Of a DNA stretch of 64,000 nt, positions 1 through 11,306 are shown one piece after another. The DNA comes from Clytia hemisphaerica (Eukaryota; Cnidaria; Hydrozoa; Leptothecata; Clytiidae): contig CACVBU010000967.1 of the NCBI GenBank assembly GCA_902728285.1, forward strand, positions 186,001 through 250,000, read 5' to 3'. Both the position numbers and the translations under genes were made by a program. Numbering within the stretch: position 1 is the stretch's first letter; each line of letters opens with the position of its first letter. The notes under the pieces were generated by a model. It was not told where the DNA came from. It searched no databases and worked only from the letters and a program-made list of their open reading frames with translations.

Positions 1-1436
1 TTCTATTTCGGATTTTCTCTATTTCCTTCAAAAAATCAGATCCAGTGCGACTTCCTTTTCACCGAAAATACGTCGAAAAATACTTTAATTGAGATTGAAT
101 CTAATATATAAAAAATGAAGGTCTATTCTTTTGATTATGATTTTTTGAAGCAAACATTTTCTTAAATATTTCAAACGATTTGCTTCTTCATTCTTCTTCA
201 TCTTTTTTTGTATTCAACCTATTCAAGGTACTTTGCTTTTTGGTGGTTTTTCGATCAATTATTGATGCACGGAATATCAAAATTAAGAGAAAAAATGTGT
301 TGTTTTCCATAGATATGTTTAGACTCTTACCCTGTCAGTTATAAAGTAAACTGCTCTCTCTCTTTAGGCTACGTCATATTTCATTTATCAAAACTTAAAA
401 CTCAATTAAAGTCCAGAACTCCTAAATGCCGGTCTCCACTTTTGCGCGAAATTGGCGACAATTTTTTACCAAACTTGTGATTTTTCTAGTTAGAATAAGG
501 GCTATTTAGAGATATTTGGTAAATTTTGAGGTGTTTCTTCAACAAATTTCCCTACAAGCTTTACCAGAATGTGGCATCAAATGATAAAAAGTTATTTTTT
601 TCTTCTTCATTTTTAAAAGTTATTGAAATTCTTTCTTTTCAGAAATTATAATGCTCTAGATTATCTTTTCATATATCAATACGATACTTCCTTTAGTTTA
701 TTTTTTTTACATAAAATATTTAAAGGGATTATCAGATGATTTTTGATATTTGGCTTAGAGATACCTTTTATGGTCCTAAGAAACACCTTCAAAGTTTTTG
801 ACCCAAATATTTTCCGAAGGTGAGATATTCGACTTTGAATTTTCAAATTTTACTTGAAAACAATAAAAATTCAATGCAAAGACTGTGGAAAGACTTATTT
901 CATTTTAAAGTCAAATATCTCAGCTTTGGAAAAAAATTAGCTTCAAAAATAAAAAAGGAAAAAACTGCTAATTCGTATTCTATCAAAAGTTATAGCCATT
1001 TTTCGCTCCATTGTAGATTATATTGAGACAGACTTTAGTACATTATGGTGGCTTGTCAAAAAATCCCCGCTGGATTTGACAAAGTTCGCTAAAATCAATC
1101 AATTTCAGGTAGGAGAAGAAAAATCCGTGGTGACACAATGTATTTATTAAAACAAGCGAAAGAATACAAATTTCTACAATTGTGAGTTAAAATAAAAATA
1201 ATACAGTTTTACAAATTGCGTAAACATTTTACTTTATTTAAGGTGATATGCTGCTGAAGGTCGAAATTTGAAAAAAAGGAACTGATTGCGATTCAAAAAT
1301 CACACAAAGCGTATTAACTTTTTACTTATTTCCCCTAAATAAGGTACATGGGGACATGAGGCTAAATTAAACATCTACCTAAACAGTTATATATATATTT
1401 TGAGTAGTTGAAGGTTTTATACTTCTTGACTATATA
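1..1436. other. No gene recognised
   Basis: AT-rich DNA with only short chance reading frames. The string GGCTACGTCATAT near 367 recurs near 23711 and 60699, so part of this stretch is probably dispersed repeat. I see no exon, RNA gene or regulatory site that I can support. Confidence 0.5.
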
Positions 1437-2316
1437 TATATGGACATGTTTTTTTTTGACTGTACCAAAATGCTGATTTTCAACCAACACGGTTCAAATC
1501 GGCACTAACAGAGACAGCTGAACCCTTTCTTATCGTTATTCAAAAATAAAAAAATAGATTAGTAGCTCTGTCCGATACTTTTTGTCCGATCTTAATAGCT
1601 TTTATGGAACTTAAGATATTGCTTGTTGAATCCGGAGTATTTCAGGATGAAAAAAATCATAGTCTGTTTCGGATTTATAAAGTCGGCTCTATATTTGGCC
1701 TTTGTCGTGTCCAATTTATATACGAAACTTATATCAGGGTTTAGCTAAAGGATTGAATTTTCACATCGATCTCTTTTTTTTGGAAAAAAACGGAGGAAAA
1801 TGGGATCAAATTGATCATTTTTGAAATCTAGGTGCTAATTCTAATCGTATATATTTTCCGACAAGTCTATCTATCGGGGAGGTGATTTGAGATTTTTGTT
1901 TAGTTGATAAGAAAGGAACGAACTAAAGAAAACGGGAATTGTTAAAATGAGTGAAAAATGATTAAAAAAGTCGTGATGATTGTTTTGATCATAACTCACT
2001 CCGGCCTTTAAAAAAATTACTCCTCAGGCTATTTTATGATTTTAGGCTACCTCAGGCATGCATAGAAACCTCCTCAGGACCGAACAATGAGTCATGGAGT
2101 AAGATATGATCCAAAACACTCCATGATTAATTAATCCTGAAATACTCCGAATTTTGAAATTTCAAATAGCTCATTTTAAAGCCCTTCCCAAATTTCAATA
2201 CATATCAAAATTTTGGGAAAATTCATCATGCGAATGACGAAATAATTTAAATAAAGTGATTTTCACGATTTTCGAAAACCTGATTTTGGTACAGTCAAAA
2301 AAAAACATGTCCATAT
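1437..2316. mobile_element. Non-autonomous DNA element with ~35-bp perfect TIRs
   Basis: A ~35-bp terminal inverted repeat that includes GGACATGTTTTTTTTTGACT occurs at 1437 and, in reverse complement, ends near 2316. The nine-T tract and the following TGTACCAAAAT match exactly. Both ends abut TA-rich DNA, compatible with a TA target duplication of the Tc1/mariner type, although low complexity hides the exact boundary. No transposase frame lies inside. The interior repeats CTCAGG-type motifs. It is a MITE or a deletion derivative. Confidence 0.75.
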
Positions 2317-2515
2317 AATATCGGACGGAGGATCAAGACAAAAATGCCATTAGATGCTAGAAATTTCTACCTAAATTACAGTAGTATAAATAAAATCTTT
2401 GGTGTTGTCTTTTTAATTATCTTATTCTCTTAATTTGGTGCTTTTTTAACAACTAAACTATTAATCAAACAGCAGGAAGGATGAAGTTCCTTTTCAAGAG
2501 AAACAAGAAGAAGAC

Positions 2516-2717
2516 CTTTTCATAAATTATGTTACGAACATCACTTGCCTCGTTTTAAAATTATTGCCATGGTGATTAACTCCCAGTAACTCCAGCGGAT
2601 TTTATTAAAACTTCTTCCTATTCATAAGAAAATTATTTAATGTCTCAAGAGACATAATCACCATGGTAATTGTTTGAATACGAGGCAAGTGATGTTAGTG
2701 ACGTAATTTATGAAAAG
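2516..2717. mobile_element. Foldback MITE, family M2
   Basis: Two arms of about 60 bp are inverted copies: the left arm has ACATCACTTGCCTCGTTTT, the right arm carries its complement, and both ends read TTTTCATAAATTA. Related copies lie at 25338-25420 (one arm only) and 37296-37650 (interrupted by another MITE). No coding capacity. Confidence 0.75.
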
Positions 2718-2855
2718 TTCCATACAAATCCTTTTTATCGTCGAAATAATTGGAATTTGCAACAATAGTTAGATGACTGGCTGGCTCCTATTATTTCATA
2801 CCAAATTAGACAAATAAAAACCTGACAAAAATTAAAAATGAAGGCGTGTGCATAC

Positions 2856-3134
2856 CACAGATATCTGTAAGGCAACTTTAAGCTTTCTCCGGCAAAAAAA
2901 GTGAAGCAAAAATTTGACTTTTTAAATTTCGTGCCGATGGATAGGATCTAGCATTTTAATTGTTTTCGGAGCGCGAGATAAAAAAAAGTAGGCGGCAAAC
3001 GCTATTTCACATCTCTCAAACCGGTGAAATTGCATATTTTAGTCACGTGACTCTGGTAGGAAATCCTTCCAAAGATGAGCTTCACTTTTTGACCAAGGCC
3101 GCAAATCTAGCCCTTCGGGCTTTAGAGATCTGTG
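2856..3134. mobile_element. hAT-like MITE with 8-bp target duplication
   Basis: Ends read CACAGATATCTG and AGAGATCTGTG (inverted). The element is flanked by an exact 8-bp direct repeat GTGCATAC at 2848-2855 and 3135-3142. The subterminal part GCCCGAAGGGCTAGA is shared with the element at 11898-12185. An 8-bp duplication is the signature of hAT transposons. No transposase is present, so this is a passenger copy. It lies just downstream of the cGAS-like gene, which ends at 3170. Confidence 0.8.
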
Positions 3135-3169
3135 GTGCATACCTGAGATCAGATTTTGAAAATGAAAAA

Positions 3170-6100
3170 TTATGTCGCTAAATCGATAAAATCCCATGGG
3201 TGTTGCATCCACTCTTTTCCAATTTCGCAAAATGCAATAACCATTTCTCTAGTCTTCTCTCGCACGTCTATTATCCAACCAAAATTTAATTTAGTTTTGT
3301 CATCAAAATAAGTTCGTACTTGGCTCGATCTTTTCATAAACTTTTCAAGCCTACTTAAAATTCTAGTACCCCATTCAGCAGGAGTATGAATATCAAATTG
3401 CGGTTTGCCAGAGCTTGCTTTGATATCCATGGCAACTTCATGAAACAAACATGTTTTTAAAATGTAACTCGTAATCATTTTTTCAATATTACACGAACTA
3501 TCTCTAGAATAAGCAGGGCATAACTTTTGATGACGGATGAATTTTGTAAGCTTGTATCCATCTCGGACGCACTGTGGAAGCTGTTGGAAGATGGTTGATT
3601 CGATATACGAAAAAGATTTCCTCCATAACACTATGTACTCGGTCATCTATGGACCTGAAGTGGACTATTTTCGAAACAAGAAGAGTTTCATTTTCACTGA
3701 TATCGAAGAAGCTCGTAAGAGTTCGAAAAGTTTCGGATGGTGGATTCTCTTGAATTTTTTCTTCGTTGTCTTTAAACAAAAGTGTAGGAACAAGATCTAT
3801 TGAGATTGTTAGCATCTTAACATTTTGGCTGTTCCAAATAAAGTTGGTTGTCGAAATGAACCTGAGTGTGGATGGCTCAAAGAACTTCTTCTTTTCCCAC
3901 CATGGCATTGACAAATTTAATCCTTCCCAAATTTCATCATGCTTGAAACACGAGACAAAGACCTTCCAAAGTCGATGGGCACAAATCTCGGTGGAAAGAT
4001 ATGACTTACCATTACTGTCATTGTTTGACAATTCGTCCATACCGTCAGCCATCTCTTTGGCATTTTTGATTTCAATTCTCTTCAAATTTGATGTTTCAAT
4101 GTCTTTAGTAATCTTATATTCTAACTTGACAGGAAATTCTATGTGACAGAGAAAGTCTATTTCATCGAGAAGTCCGATTTTCGTTCCCTCGGTATTGCTC
4201 CCTGAAAGAATTGGTTTCAATGACAAATTCGGGTCAATCGATTTTCCAAACTCTGCGATACGATCTAAAAGTTCTGTCAACTGTCGTTCCATCTCAAGAT
4301 TTTCCGTTTTTAATCTTTCATCTCGGACAAAGAATTTGTGGAAAATAAGAGGTCTCGGTCCGTATTTCTCTTTAAATATCGTATCTTCGACTTTACGTTT
4401 CAACCAATCTTTATAAGTGTCATTCGCCAAAGAGATTTTTTTTTTCTTCTGTTGTGCAATTTGTCGTTGTAAAACGTTCTCACTTACCCCAAGGTACCCA
4501 CGTTTGGAAGCTGGCCAATGGTAAAGGACAGAGACACATTTGCAATAGCGCTTGTTTGGTTTCCCGAATTCAGGATCACGTAACTTTTCAACCTCTCTAA
4601 TCATCTGATCGTGTCCATGAAGTTCTGCCAGTGAAATCATTCGCTCAATAAGTTGATCGTTCACTTCCCCGCCCAACTGCTTGTGTTTTTCGTACAATAT
4701 TTTGAGGATCTTTATATTTCCTGTTGCTGCTGCATATACAATCGGAGGATCGCCGTAGCAATCCACAGTATCGACCGAAGCACCTTTTTCAAGTAATAAA
4801 TGAACAATTATTTCATGCCCGGAAATCTGCCTCTTGGGAGAAACAGACACCGCGTAATGTAGACATGTCATACCTTGATTGTAAACAATATCAATATGTG
4901 CTCCCGCTTCCAGGAGCACCTTACAATTGCCAACTGAAGACTTGGTGATTGCATTTATCAGAGGCGTCATCTGCTCACCGTCTCTCTTGTTGATGTCTTG
5001 CTCATCCAATTTACAGAGGTACTCCAAAACTGAAGGATCCTGGCGTGACTGCTCTTTGATTAATGTTTGGATCAGAGATGACCCATCTCTTTTCCTTAAA
5101 CAGCTTGCGTGGCTATTGTTAACCAGATACTTTACCACTTTTAGTGAAATGCGCCTTGAAGAAGATATGTAGTGCTCTAGCAGTGATATTTGTGATTCGT
5201 TTCTGAGATTCATATCAAAGCCATATCTTTTAAAGAATTCGAACAGTTCCGCAATTTGTTTCAGCGAGATACGTACTGGGATAAAACAAACAGTTTGAAA
5301 TAAAGTCTTTTGCATATCGACGGAGGAAACGTTACTTAACATCATTTCCATTGCATCATAATCGTAGTTTGAAACAGCCAATGAAAGGGGTGTTTGTCCG
5401 GATGTATTTTGTGCATTGATGTCAGCTCCAAAATGTAGCAGTTCAGTCATGAAAAGAGTGTCATATTTTAGTTGAGTGACAAAGTGTAGAATGGTGTCAG
5501 ACATTCTTCCAAAACGTGCAGAAATTACACTAGATGGATACATTAGTAATTCGAATGTTTTATTAGCGAGGTCGATGAGCTTTGCTTCAAGTTGAAAAAC
5601 ATCTTCAGAAGATCCTTTGGTTTTTTCGACACACAACTTGACAAATTTATAGAGGATTGTTTTTTCCTGGTCGCTTCTTTCCACACCTATAAAACAAAGT
5701 TTGAAGCAAATCACAATTAATTCTTTTGAAAAGTCTCTCAAACCATGACTCGAACCCATTATTGTTTCAAAAACTGATTTGTATATCGCTGCCATCAAGG
5801 CAAAAGGTCCAATCTCAAAATTAGTGTCTGAGGAAACTAAGAATTTTTCTGTTTTGCTAACTTTAAATTTTGAGATTGACTCTTTTTCATGTAGATGGGA
5901 TCCCCCTCACTATGAAAAAAGGGCCAAGCTCAAGATTTAAGGTAAGCCAAACAGAAAAATTCTCAGTTTTCTCTGACACTAATTTTGAGATTGGACCTTT
6001 TGCCTTTATGACAGCGTGTTTTCTTTCTGTTATTTGAGATTGGCGGTAAGAAGTTGCCACTAGTAACTTTTTCATCAAACTGTAACACTTTTCGTATTTC

Positions 6101-6409
6101 AGTTTCCAAATGTTTCTTTTTGATGAAAAATGTTTCAAATGACCATAACCTTAAAGAATCCTATTTTCTATATCGTTAAATTTGTATACAAAACTTCAGA
6201 CTAACACAACAGCGACCAATCAACCAAAGTTTACCTGATTTTAACGCCTCGTTGTGCTTCTTTAGATTACACAAAGCGGTCGACTGATGGATGATGACTT
6301 TGGTAACCTTTTCCACATCAATCTTTCCAATGAGCTCTGGATCTCCATAATGCCCATAATTTTCCCTAATGTATCTGACCACACTTTGCTCCAATTTGAA
6401 GTTCTCCAT
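3170..6409 (-). CDS. Ankyrin-repeat cGAS-like receptor (Mab-21/cGLR nucleotidyltransferase), frameshifted near its C-terminus
   Basis: Exon 1 is 6409-6235. A 407-bp GT-AG intron (phase 1) precedes exon 2, which begins at 5827. Numbering on the joined reading: residues 1-180 are unrecognised and helical, about 183-448 are ankyrin repeats, and about 540 onward is a Mab-21/cGAS fold. The fold shows the active-site GS at 601-602, metal ligands in DEIDFL (Glu614, Asp616) and a third acid in SIDLVP (Asp736), so catalytic potential looks retained. The C-terminal helical part, with the family motif WRKSFS, is in another frame, from about 3646 down to the stop at 3170. A +1 shift near 3640 therefore separates the halves, as a mutation, assembly error or pseudogenisation. 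Family members make cyclic nucleotides after sensing nucleic acid; that role here is inferred. Intact length would be about 940 aa. Confidence 0.82.
5790..6013. repeat. Inverted duplication spanning the exon 2 boundary of the cGAS-like gene
   Basis: Left arm 5790-5890 and right arm about 5915-6013 are inverted copies, nearly identical over GAGATTGGACCTTTTGCCTT and weaker towards the centre near GGGATCCCC. The left arm contains the splice acceptor and the first codons of exon 2 (minus strand). The right arm is a mirror copy inside the intron. The pre-mRNA could fold into a hairpin of about 100 bp hiding the acceptor. Either the exon start was copied in reverse, or the exon start came from a foldback element. 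Confidence 0.7.
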
Positions 6410-6784
6410 TTAGGTTACTGTTCTTTCTGTAAAAGAATGCAACAAAATGATTAAACGATGTCTAATTTAAAAAGTCTAAGTTTGTAATTGAAGTCATCTT
6501 GGCCAAGAAATTTACCAGTATTTTAAATAGAGAAATAAACATTTTTAATGATGGTTTTTCGCCTAGCTTTCTTTTGAAAAGCAATTCCAGTCACTAAGGT
6601 GATTTTAAAAAGACCTGAAAATGTGTTCAAATGATAGCGAGAAAAATCTTTGCAGAAGAACGCGGGTGTAGCGAGAAATTGATGTGTATTTACCCATGTG
6701 AATTATGTTCGAAAAAGCGCAGGAAACCTGTATTTAGGGTGGCTTGAAAATTGTCACTCGTCCTAAAGGGTGGATTTAGTGTGG
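6410..6784. promoter_or_regulatory. Upstream region of the cGAS-like gene
   Basis: On the minus strand a pyrimidine run followed by an acceptor-like CAG ends 17 nt before the ATG at 6409 (AG at 6427-6428). That makes it either a 5'UTR intron end or a spliced-leader acceptor. No further exon is recognisable. Confidence 0.4.
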
Positions 6785-7130
6785 TGTATAATCCCGGGGA
6801 TGGTACTTAAGCAAATGGAGGGTACGGTATATACCGCCCTTAAGGGTACCTTTTTTGAATTTCTAAAGTACAGCTTAGGGTTGGAAAAATCAGAAAATCA
6901 AATTTCAGTCCCACTAAGGGTAGGAGAAATAGAAAAATTTCAACTTTTTACCCCCAGAAAGATCGAAATTTGGCCAAAATTGGTCAAATTTGACCCGGTT
7001 AGGGTCGTAATATTCACAAAATTTACCTTTGTTTTCTCCTTTTTAGTCCCGGTAAGGGTCCGAGGGTCAAAAGTCGGGCGGCACCCCCGTCAGCTCGCAA
7101 CCCTAGTACCCCCTCCCCGGGGTATAATCC
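6785..7130. repeat. Dispersed repeat with CCCCGGGG-type ends, family M5
   Basis: Begins near TATAATCCCGGGGATG and ends near CCTCCCCGGGGTATAAT. Its right part (GTCCGAGGGTCAAAAGTCGG and the CGCAACCCTAGTA block) recurs at 48560-48640. An element with similar ends lies at 60725-60957. The open frame across it (6770-7204) follows from repeat composition and is not a gene. Confidence 0.5.
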
Positions 7131-7330
7131 AACTATCGTATCCATTAACATTGCTATTTATTATTGGTTCCATCCACTGCTTGGAAATCATAGCAATTCC
7201 TTAAAAACGATCAAAACACAAAAATATTTCCTGTGCCGTATATATCTCCCTTGGAGTTACCAGTGACATGGTTTACTTTTTAAAAAGACGTACAAAACGT
7301 GACACCTAGTACCTAAAGTTTAAGTAGTTA

Positions 7331-7604
7331 CTCTCGGGTACCTAATAGCCTCCCCCCCCCCCGCTAATTGATTTTTCGAAAATTTTCCACCCAGGACATT
7401 CTTATTCCAACCCCCCCCCCCCCCCCCCCCGCTTATTAATTCTGGGAAAATGTTTTTGAATTTTGCTGTATTAGCCTCCTTTTCAAAAGTTTTCCACCCA
7501 GAACATTTTTATTCCAACCGGGGGGGCCCCGCTTTTTAATTTTTGAGATTTTTTCCAGCCCCCCCTACTTATTCCAAACCCCCCGGCTATTGGGTACCCG
7601 AGAG
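7331..7604. mobile_element. MITE with CTCTCGGGTACCTAATA ends, copy A
   Basis: TIRs CTCTCGGGTACCTAATA (left) and its near complement (right) are flanked by TA at 7329-7330 and 7605-7606, as for Tc1/mariner-type insertions. The interior is made of related units that combine poly-C runs with TTTCCACCCAGGACATT and TTATTCCAA. Other copies: 10229-10343, 35082-35219 and 37453-37619. Confidence 0.75.
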
Positions 7605-7606
7605 TA

Positions 7607-8330
7607 CGTCCTCAACGAGGACAGGAAAATCTCTTGTTATGAAAACTAGTTATAAATAAAAGTGCAGTGGAATTACAATGTTTATCTAATGGATTTGAGT
7701 GTTTTAAGAACTATGGCAACAAAAAACAATAACAAATGGATAAAACAACATTAAATTACAACGAAGAGAATGGAGATGGCAAATTCGTCTCTATATGCCA
7801 AAGAACACACCCATTGTCTCTTTCTATCCACTCGCATTTCACACGCGTAACAGTAAGCTAAATCTTGCATTGAGCATTTTTAGAAGTAAAATTCTTTCCC
7901 TTGAAAATCCTGAGGCTCGAATAAAACTATTTGCTCTTAACTATTGACCTTTATTACAGTTACTTTGTTACCGCTTCCAAAAACTAAAAAAATTCTCAAT
8001 TCTTGTTACAGAAAATCAATGACTAATTTTCCCTCTTTATTTCTTAAGGTCTTTGTTACACGATGATGTTACAACAAATTCCTATCTATTGAAGGTACGT
8101 AGTCAAGTACTTCACACATAAACACCTATGCCACATTTGAAACCCCTTGACCCACCAATCGCATTCAGCAAGGACACCGAATGAATCGACCCGTGCTAAC
8201 TTACGGAATGCACAGTAAATATTTGCTTGGTGCGAAAACATTCCATTTCTATCACCATAAAACATGTTCCATTGTCCACTCTGCTCCTTATTATTATAAA
8301 AATGAGCAAAAACCTCACTTGCCTGGATGA
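7607..8330. other. No gene recognised
   Basis: AT-rich. A minus-strand frame of 86 codons at 8086-8346 has no family I recognise and runs into the neighbouring hairpin element, so I do not call it. Confidence 0.4.
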
Positions 8331-8406
8331 CCCAGCTGGCACACAACGTTGTTTTAACGTTTATCTAACGTTCATAACGTCCATTTAACGTTGTGTGCCA
8401 GTTGGG
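8331..8406. mobile_element. 76-bp hairpin element with AACGTT repeats
   Basis: Twenty-base arms CCCAGCTGGCACACAACGTT (8331-8350) and AACGTTGTGTGCCAGTTGGG (8387-8406) pair with one mismatch or wobble. The loop holds further AACGT(T) units spaced about 11-12 bp. This is a compact palindromic mobile repeat; its superfamily cannot be assigned here. Confidence 0.75.
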
Positions 8407-9248
8407 AACGGATGCTTTGTATCCGGATCAAGGTGAATACATATTTGAATTTAATTTTCAATTTTTCTTGATCTTCACACTTTCTCAGGCATTTGTATAG
8501 CACTTTTTTGTAAAATGCGATTTTCCCAAAGAGCCATGATCGAGTTTGAGGACTGCGAGATCGTTTACCAAGCATTGATCTCAGTTTAACAACGAAAATC
8601 TAAACTAAAGTCTTTCGAGATATAATTGGCAGTGGAAACAAGAATGCCTGTAACTTTTGATAGTCAAATATAATTATGGAAATTTTTTTTGCGTGTTTTA
8701 GAGAATCAAAAGCGCTATATTTGAATGTATTTCTGGTTGAAAAATTCGAGATTTTATCGGTTAAATTTGCGATTGTAAAAGTTGAACTTTTTTTCTACTT
8801 ATGCTATAACTTTCATTTTTACACCAGTGGTAGTTCAACCTTAGGTTAAGAAGTTTATTAAATTTCAAGGCAAACAGAAAAGTCCTTCGGAAGATATGGG
8901 ACCCGAAATACCCCTTGGTAGCACTTTTTTGTGAAATATCAAATCTCCAACTTATGAAGGAAGTATGATCAATCGAGATCCATCAAAGTAAAAAATGACG
9001 ACTGCTCCAAGCCCACACCGAATTCTTCAAATGATAAATTGAACCAGGATAGGCCAGATTCACCACTAAACAGTATCATTTCTTTCTTTGCAGCGCAACG
9101 TTACAGAGTCCATCGACACGTACATTTTTATTTACCACAACACAATCCATAAGCGACTTGACTGCATGACTTTTTCGAGTATACTTATCATCGTTAAATG
9201 TAAGACGTTTCACATTCCTATCAAAACACATAAGGATGACATGAGCAA
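8407..9248. other. No gene recognised
   Basis: Only short frames and no conserved motifs. I see nothing beyond AT-rich spacer. Confidence 0.4.
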
Positions 9249-9978
9249 TACACGCTTTTTTTTATAAGAATGGTGTAAATCCGCTATTTCATCATTGATA
9301 TTCTTAACGTTTTTGGGAGATTCACCCTACAATATTCTTACAGCATTCTTAGGCTAGAATCTTAATTCAGACTAGATTTAACATTTAGTACATACGTCTC
9401 AAGCATAAAATGGCATTTTTGTGAAAGGTGTGAAAGTTAAGTGATCCTTACTTGGGAGTTCGGTAATTGAAAATTTATAATTGAAAATGCTCTAAAAATG
9501 GCATTTTTAGCTTGAGTGGCAAAATTCCATGATGGTGATATTCTTAAGGCCGACGAAAATGAATCCAATATTTGATCCAATATTTCAAATTCATTGTTGG
9601 ACGAAATGTTGGACGAAAAACGTGGAAAAAATTGAAAAGTTCCATGAAAAGTCATTTGCGCAAAAAACGTCAAACATTTTCATGCATTACGCAAATGCAT
9701 CCAACATTGAAACCAACATAAAAGTGACGTCAATTTCATTAAAAATGTTGGATGAAAATTTGACGGCGATCAAACTTCATCCAACATGATTTCCAACAAT
9801 TTTCTTAAAAAGTTGCAATTTTATGACTTTCGCAAATGAACCCAACATTTGATCCAACAATAATGTTTGATGAAATGTTGGATTCATTTGTGCCGGCCTT
9901 TAGCATTATTCTTAATTCTTTGGCCATTTTTATCATGGTCGTTCTTATAAATTGTATTGTTATAAAAAAAAGCGTGTA
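9249..9978. mobile_element. TIR element with ACACGC-T8-ATAAG ends, containing a second foldback
   Basis: Left end TACACGCTTTTTTTTATAAG at 9249. The complement ends at 9978, with a small insertion in the right arm. A second inverted repeat (about 9546-9902) lies inside. Its arms both begin AAGGCCG and carry AAATGAATCCAA, and its interior repeats CCAACATTT and ATGTTGGA many times. A short relative of the outer element is at 36790-36999. Confidence 0.65.
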
Positions 9979-10228
9979 TATGTTGATTGCTGACTGCTTT
10001 TGATAAACCATAGTCCGTTTTCTATACGGACTATGGATAAACAAACTCACATCTTTCGTAACACTTTCAAATAAACGATCATTACTATTGATATAGCGTG
10101 CAGGCTCGTATCAGTCTCTTTTGACGAATGTTGACGAATGGTGAATCAAGTGAATTTCCCCATGCATGAGCAATCTCCATACTTCCCAAGAGGTTGAAGG
10201 TTAACTTAATAACCGATGTGATGTAGTA

Positions 10229-10343
10229 CTCTCGGGTACTTAATAGCCGGGGGACGCTAATTAATTTTTCACCCAGAACATTCTTATTCCAACCCCCCCC
10301 CCTTATTAAGTTTTGAGATTTTTCCAGCCCCCCCCCCCCCCGC
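10229..10343. mobile_element. MITE with CTCTCGGGTAC ends, copy B, truncated
   Basis: Left TIR CTCTCGGGTACTTAATAGCC preceded by TA, then the family's ATTCTTATTCCAACCCC and poly-C units. The right TIR is missing, and the poly-C tract abuts the LINE relic, suggesting insertion into it followed by loss. Confidence 0.6.
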
Positions 10344-10344
10344 C

Positions 10345-11306
10345 GTTAAATGGTTTATAAAATTTGCCATCTACATCATTTGGAGCTTTGCCTTTATCTG
10401 ATTTTTTTTTATTTATGTAAAGTTCTATCTCATTAAGGGGCGGTGGCTCATCATGTATCATGGCAGTTTGTGATAATTGTTGAAGCTGCTCTATAAATTC
10501 TGTTACACTGGTGATGAATTTTTGAGTGGGGTCGGGAGGATTGAAGTGCCTTTTTTCAATTTCTCCTTAGGGCATGAACTAGGAATCGATTTAAGTGTTA
10601 TGTTTTGTTGTTTACTGCGTTGAAACGGTTTTTGAAGTTCTCACTTCACGGCAAGTTGATTTATTTTTCTGCTTTTGTTTTAAAATGTTCATTTTTGAGA
10701 AACCGTGCTCTCAGTCGGATTTTCTTTTGAATTTTCATTAACTCTTTTGGACTGTTGGTAATCTTTGGCATCGTTTCTCTACAGCCAATGCATTGGATTC
10801 GACGAAATGATCATTAATAAATTCATTATTTTCGTAATTGTATGTTTTGCATTCAAGTTTACTGTCAAATTTAGTGGAATGAGACTTTTGTTTTCGGATT
10901 TTATATTTTGCCTGTTTGATTCATGGTGTGTCAAGGGTCGTAATTACGAGACGATGATCGCTATAAAAATCTTAGGTAAACTCGGCAGTTTTTGCTGTAC
11001 TTGCTATCAACAAGAACGAAATCGTAATTTTTTTGTGAGACACCATGAATCTATAAACCACGGTAGTTGTAATACGACGACAATAACGCTTGTATTCAAG
11101 ACAGATGGATTACGCGTATCGAAAAATCGGTTGAAACGCTCACCATTGTTATTCACTACGACTATGAGGTCAAAGACGACTGAATTTTCTCGGAGTGAAT
11201 AGTTGTACCAAAACGCAAACACATTGGAACCAGTTGTTTTGTTTAATTGTTTATTCCCTGAAAAAACAATATAGTGGCCGTGTTTGCGAGGAAATACAGG
11301 GACCAC
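10345..11306 (-). pseudogene. LINE relic: endonuclease C-terminus and RT N-terminal linker
   Basis: Read on the minus strand in several frames. From 11306 there is endonuclease-like sequence with NNNGERFNRF. Further on come KNYDFVLVDSKY and YSDHRLVITTL, corresponding to the terminal SDH motif of AP-type LINE endonucleases. Stops follow, and then near 10560-10360 a stretch with PPPLNEIELYINKKKSDKGK, resembling the linker before the reverse transcriptase. The RT is absent because a MITE (copy B) abuts the relic. It differs from the LINE at 38-42 kb. Non-functional. Confidence 0.6.

Noticed and set aside
3621..3650. 26-nt intron to explain the cGAS-like frame change
   Set aside because: GT and AG bases are present but an intron this short is not credible; a frameshift is simpler.
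6770..7204. 144-codon plus-strand frame
   Set aside because: Overlaps a dispersed repeat with copies at 48.6 kb and is not conserved as a frame.
8086..8346. 86-codon minus-strand frame
   Set aside because: Composition is protein-like but matches no family I know, and its start lies in the hairpin MITE at 8331-8406.
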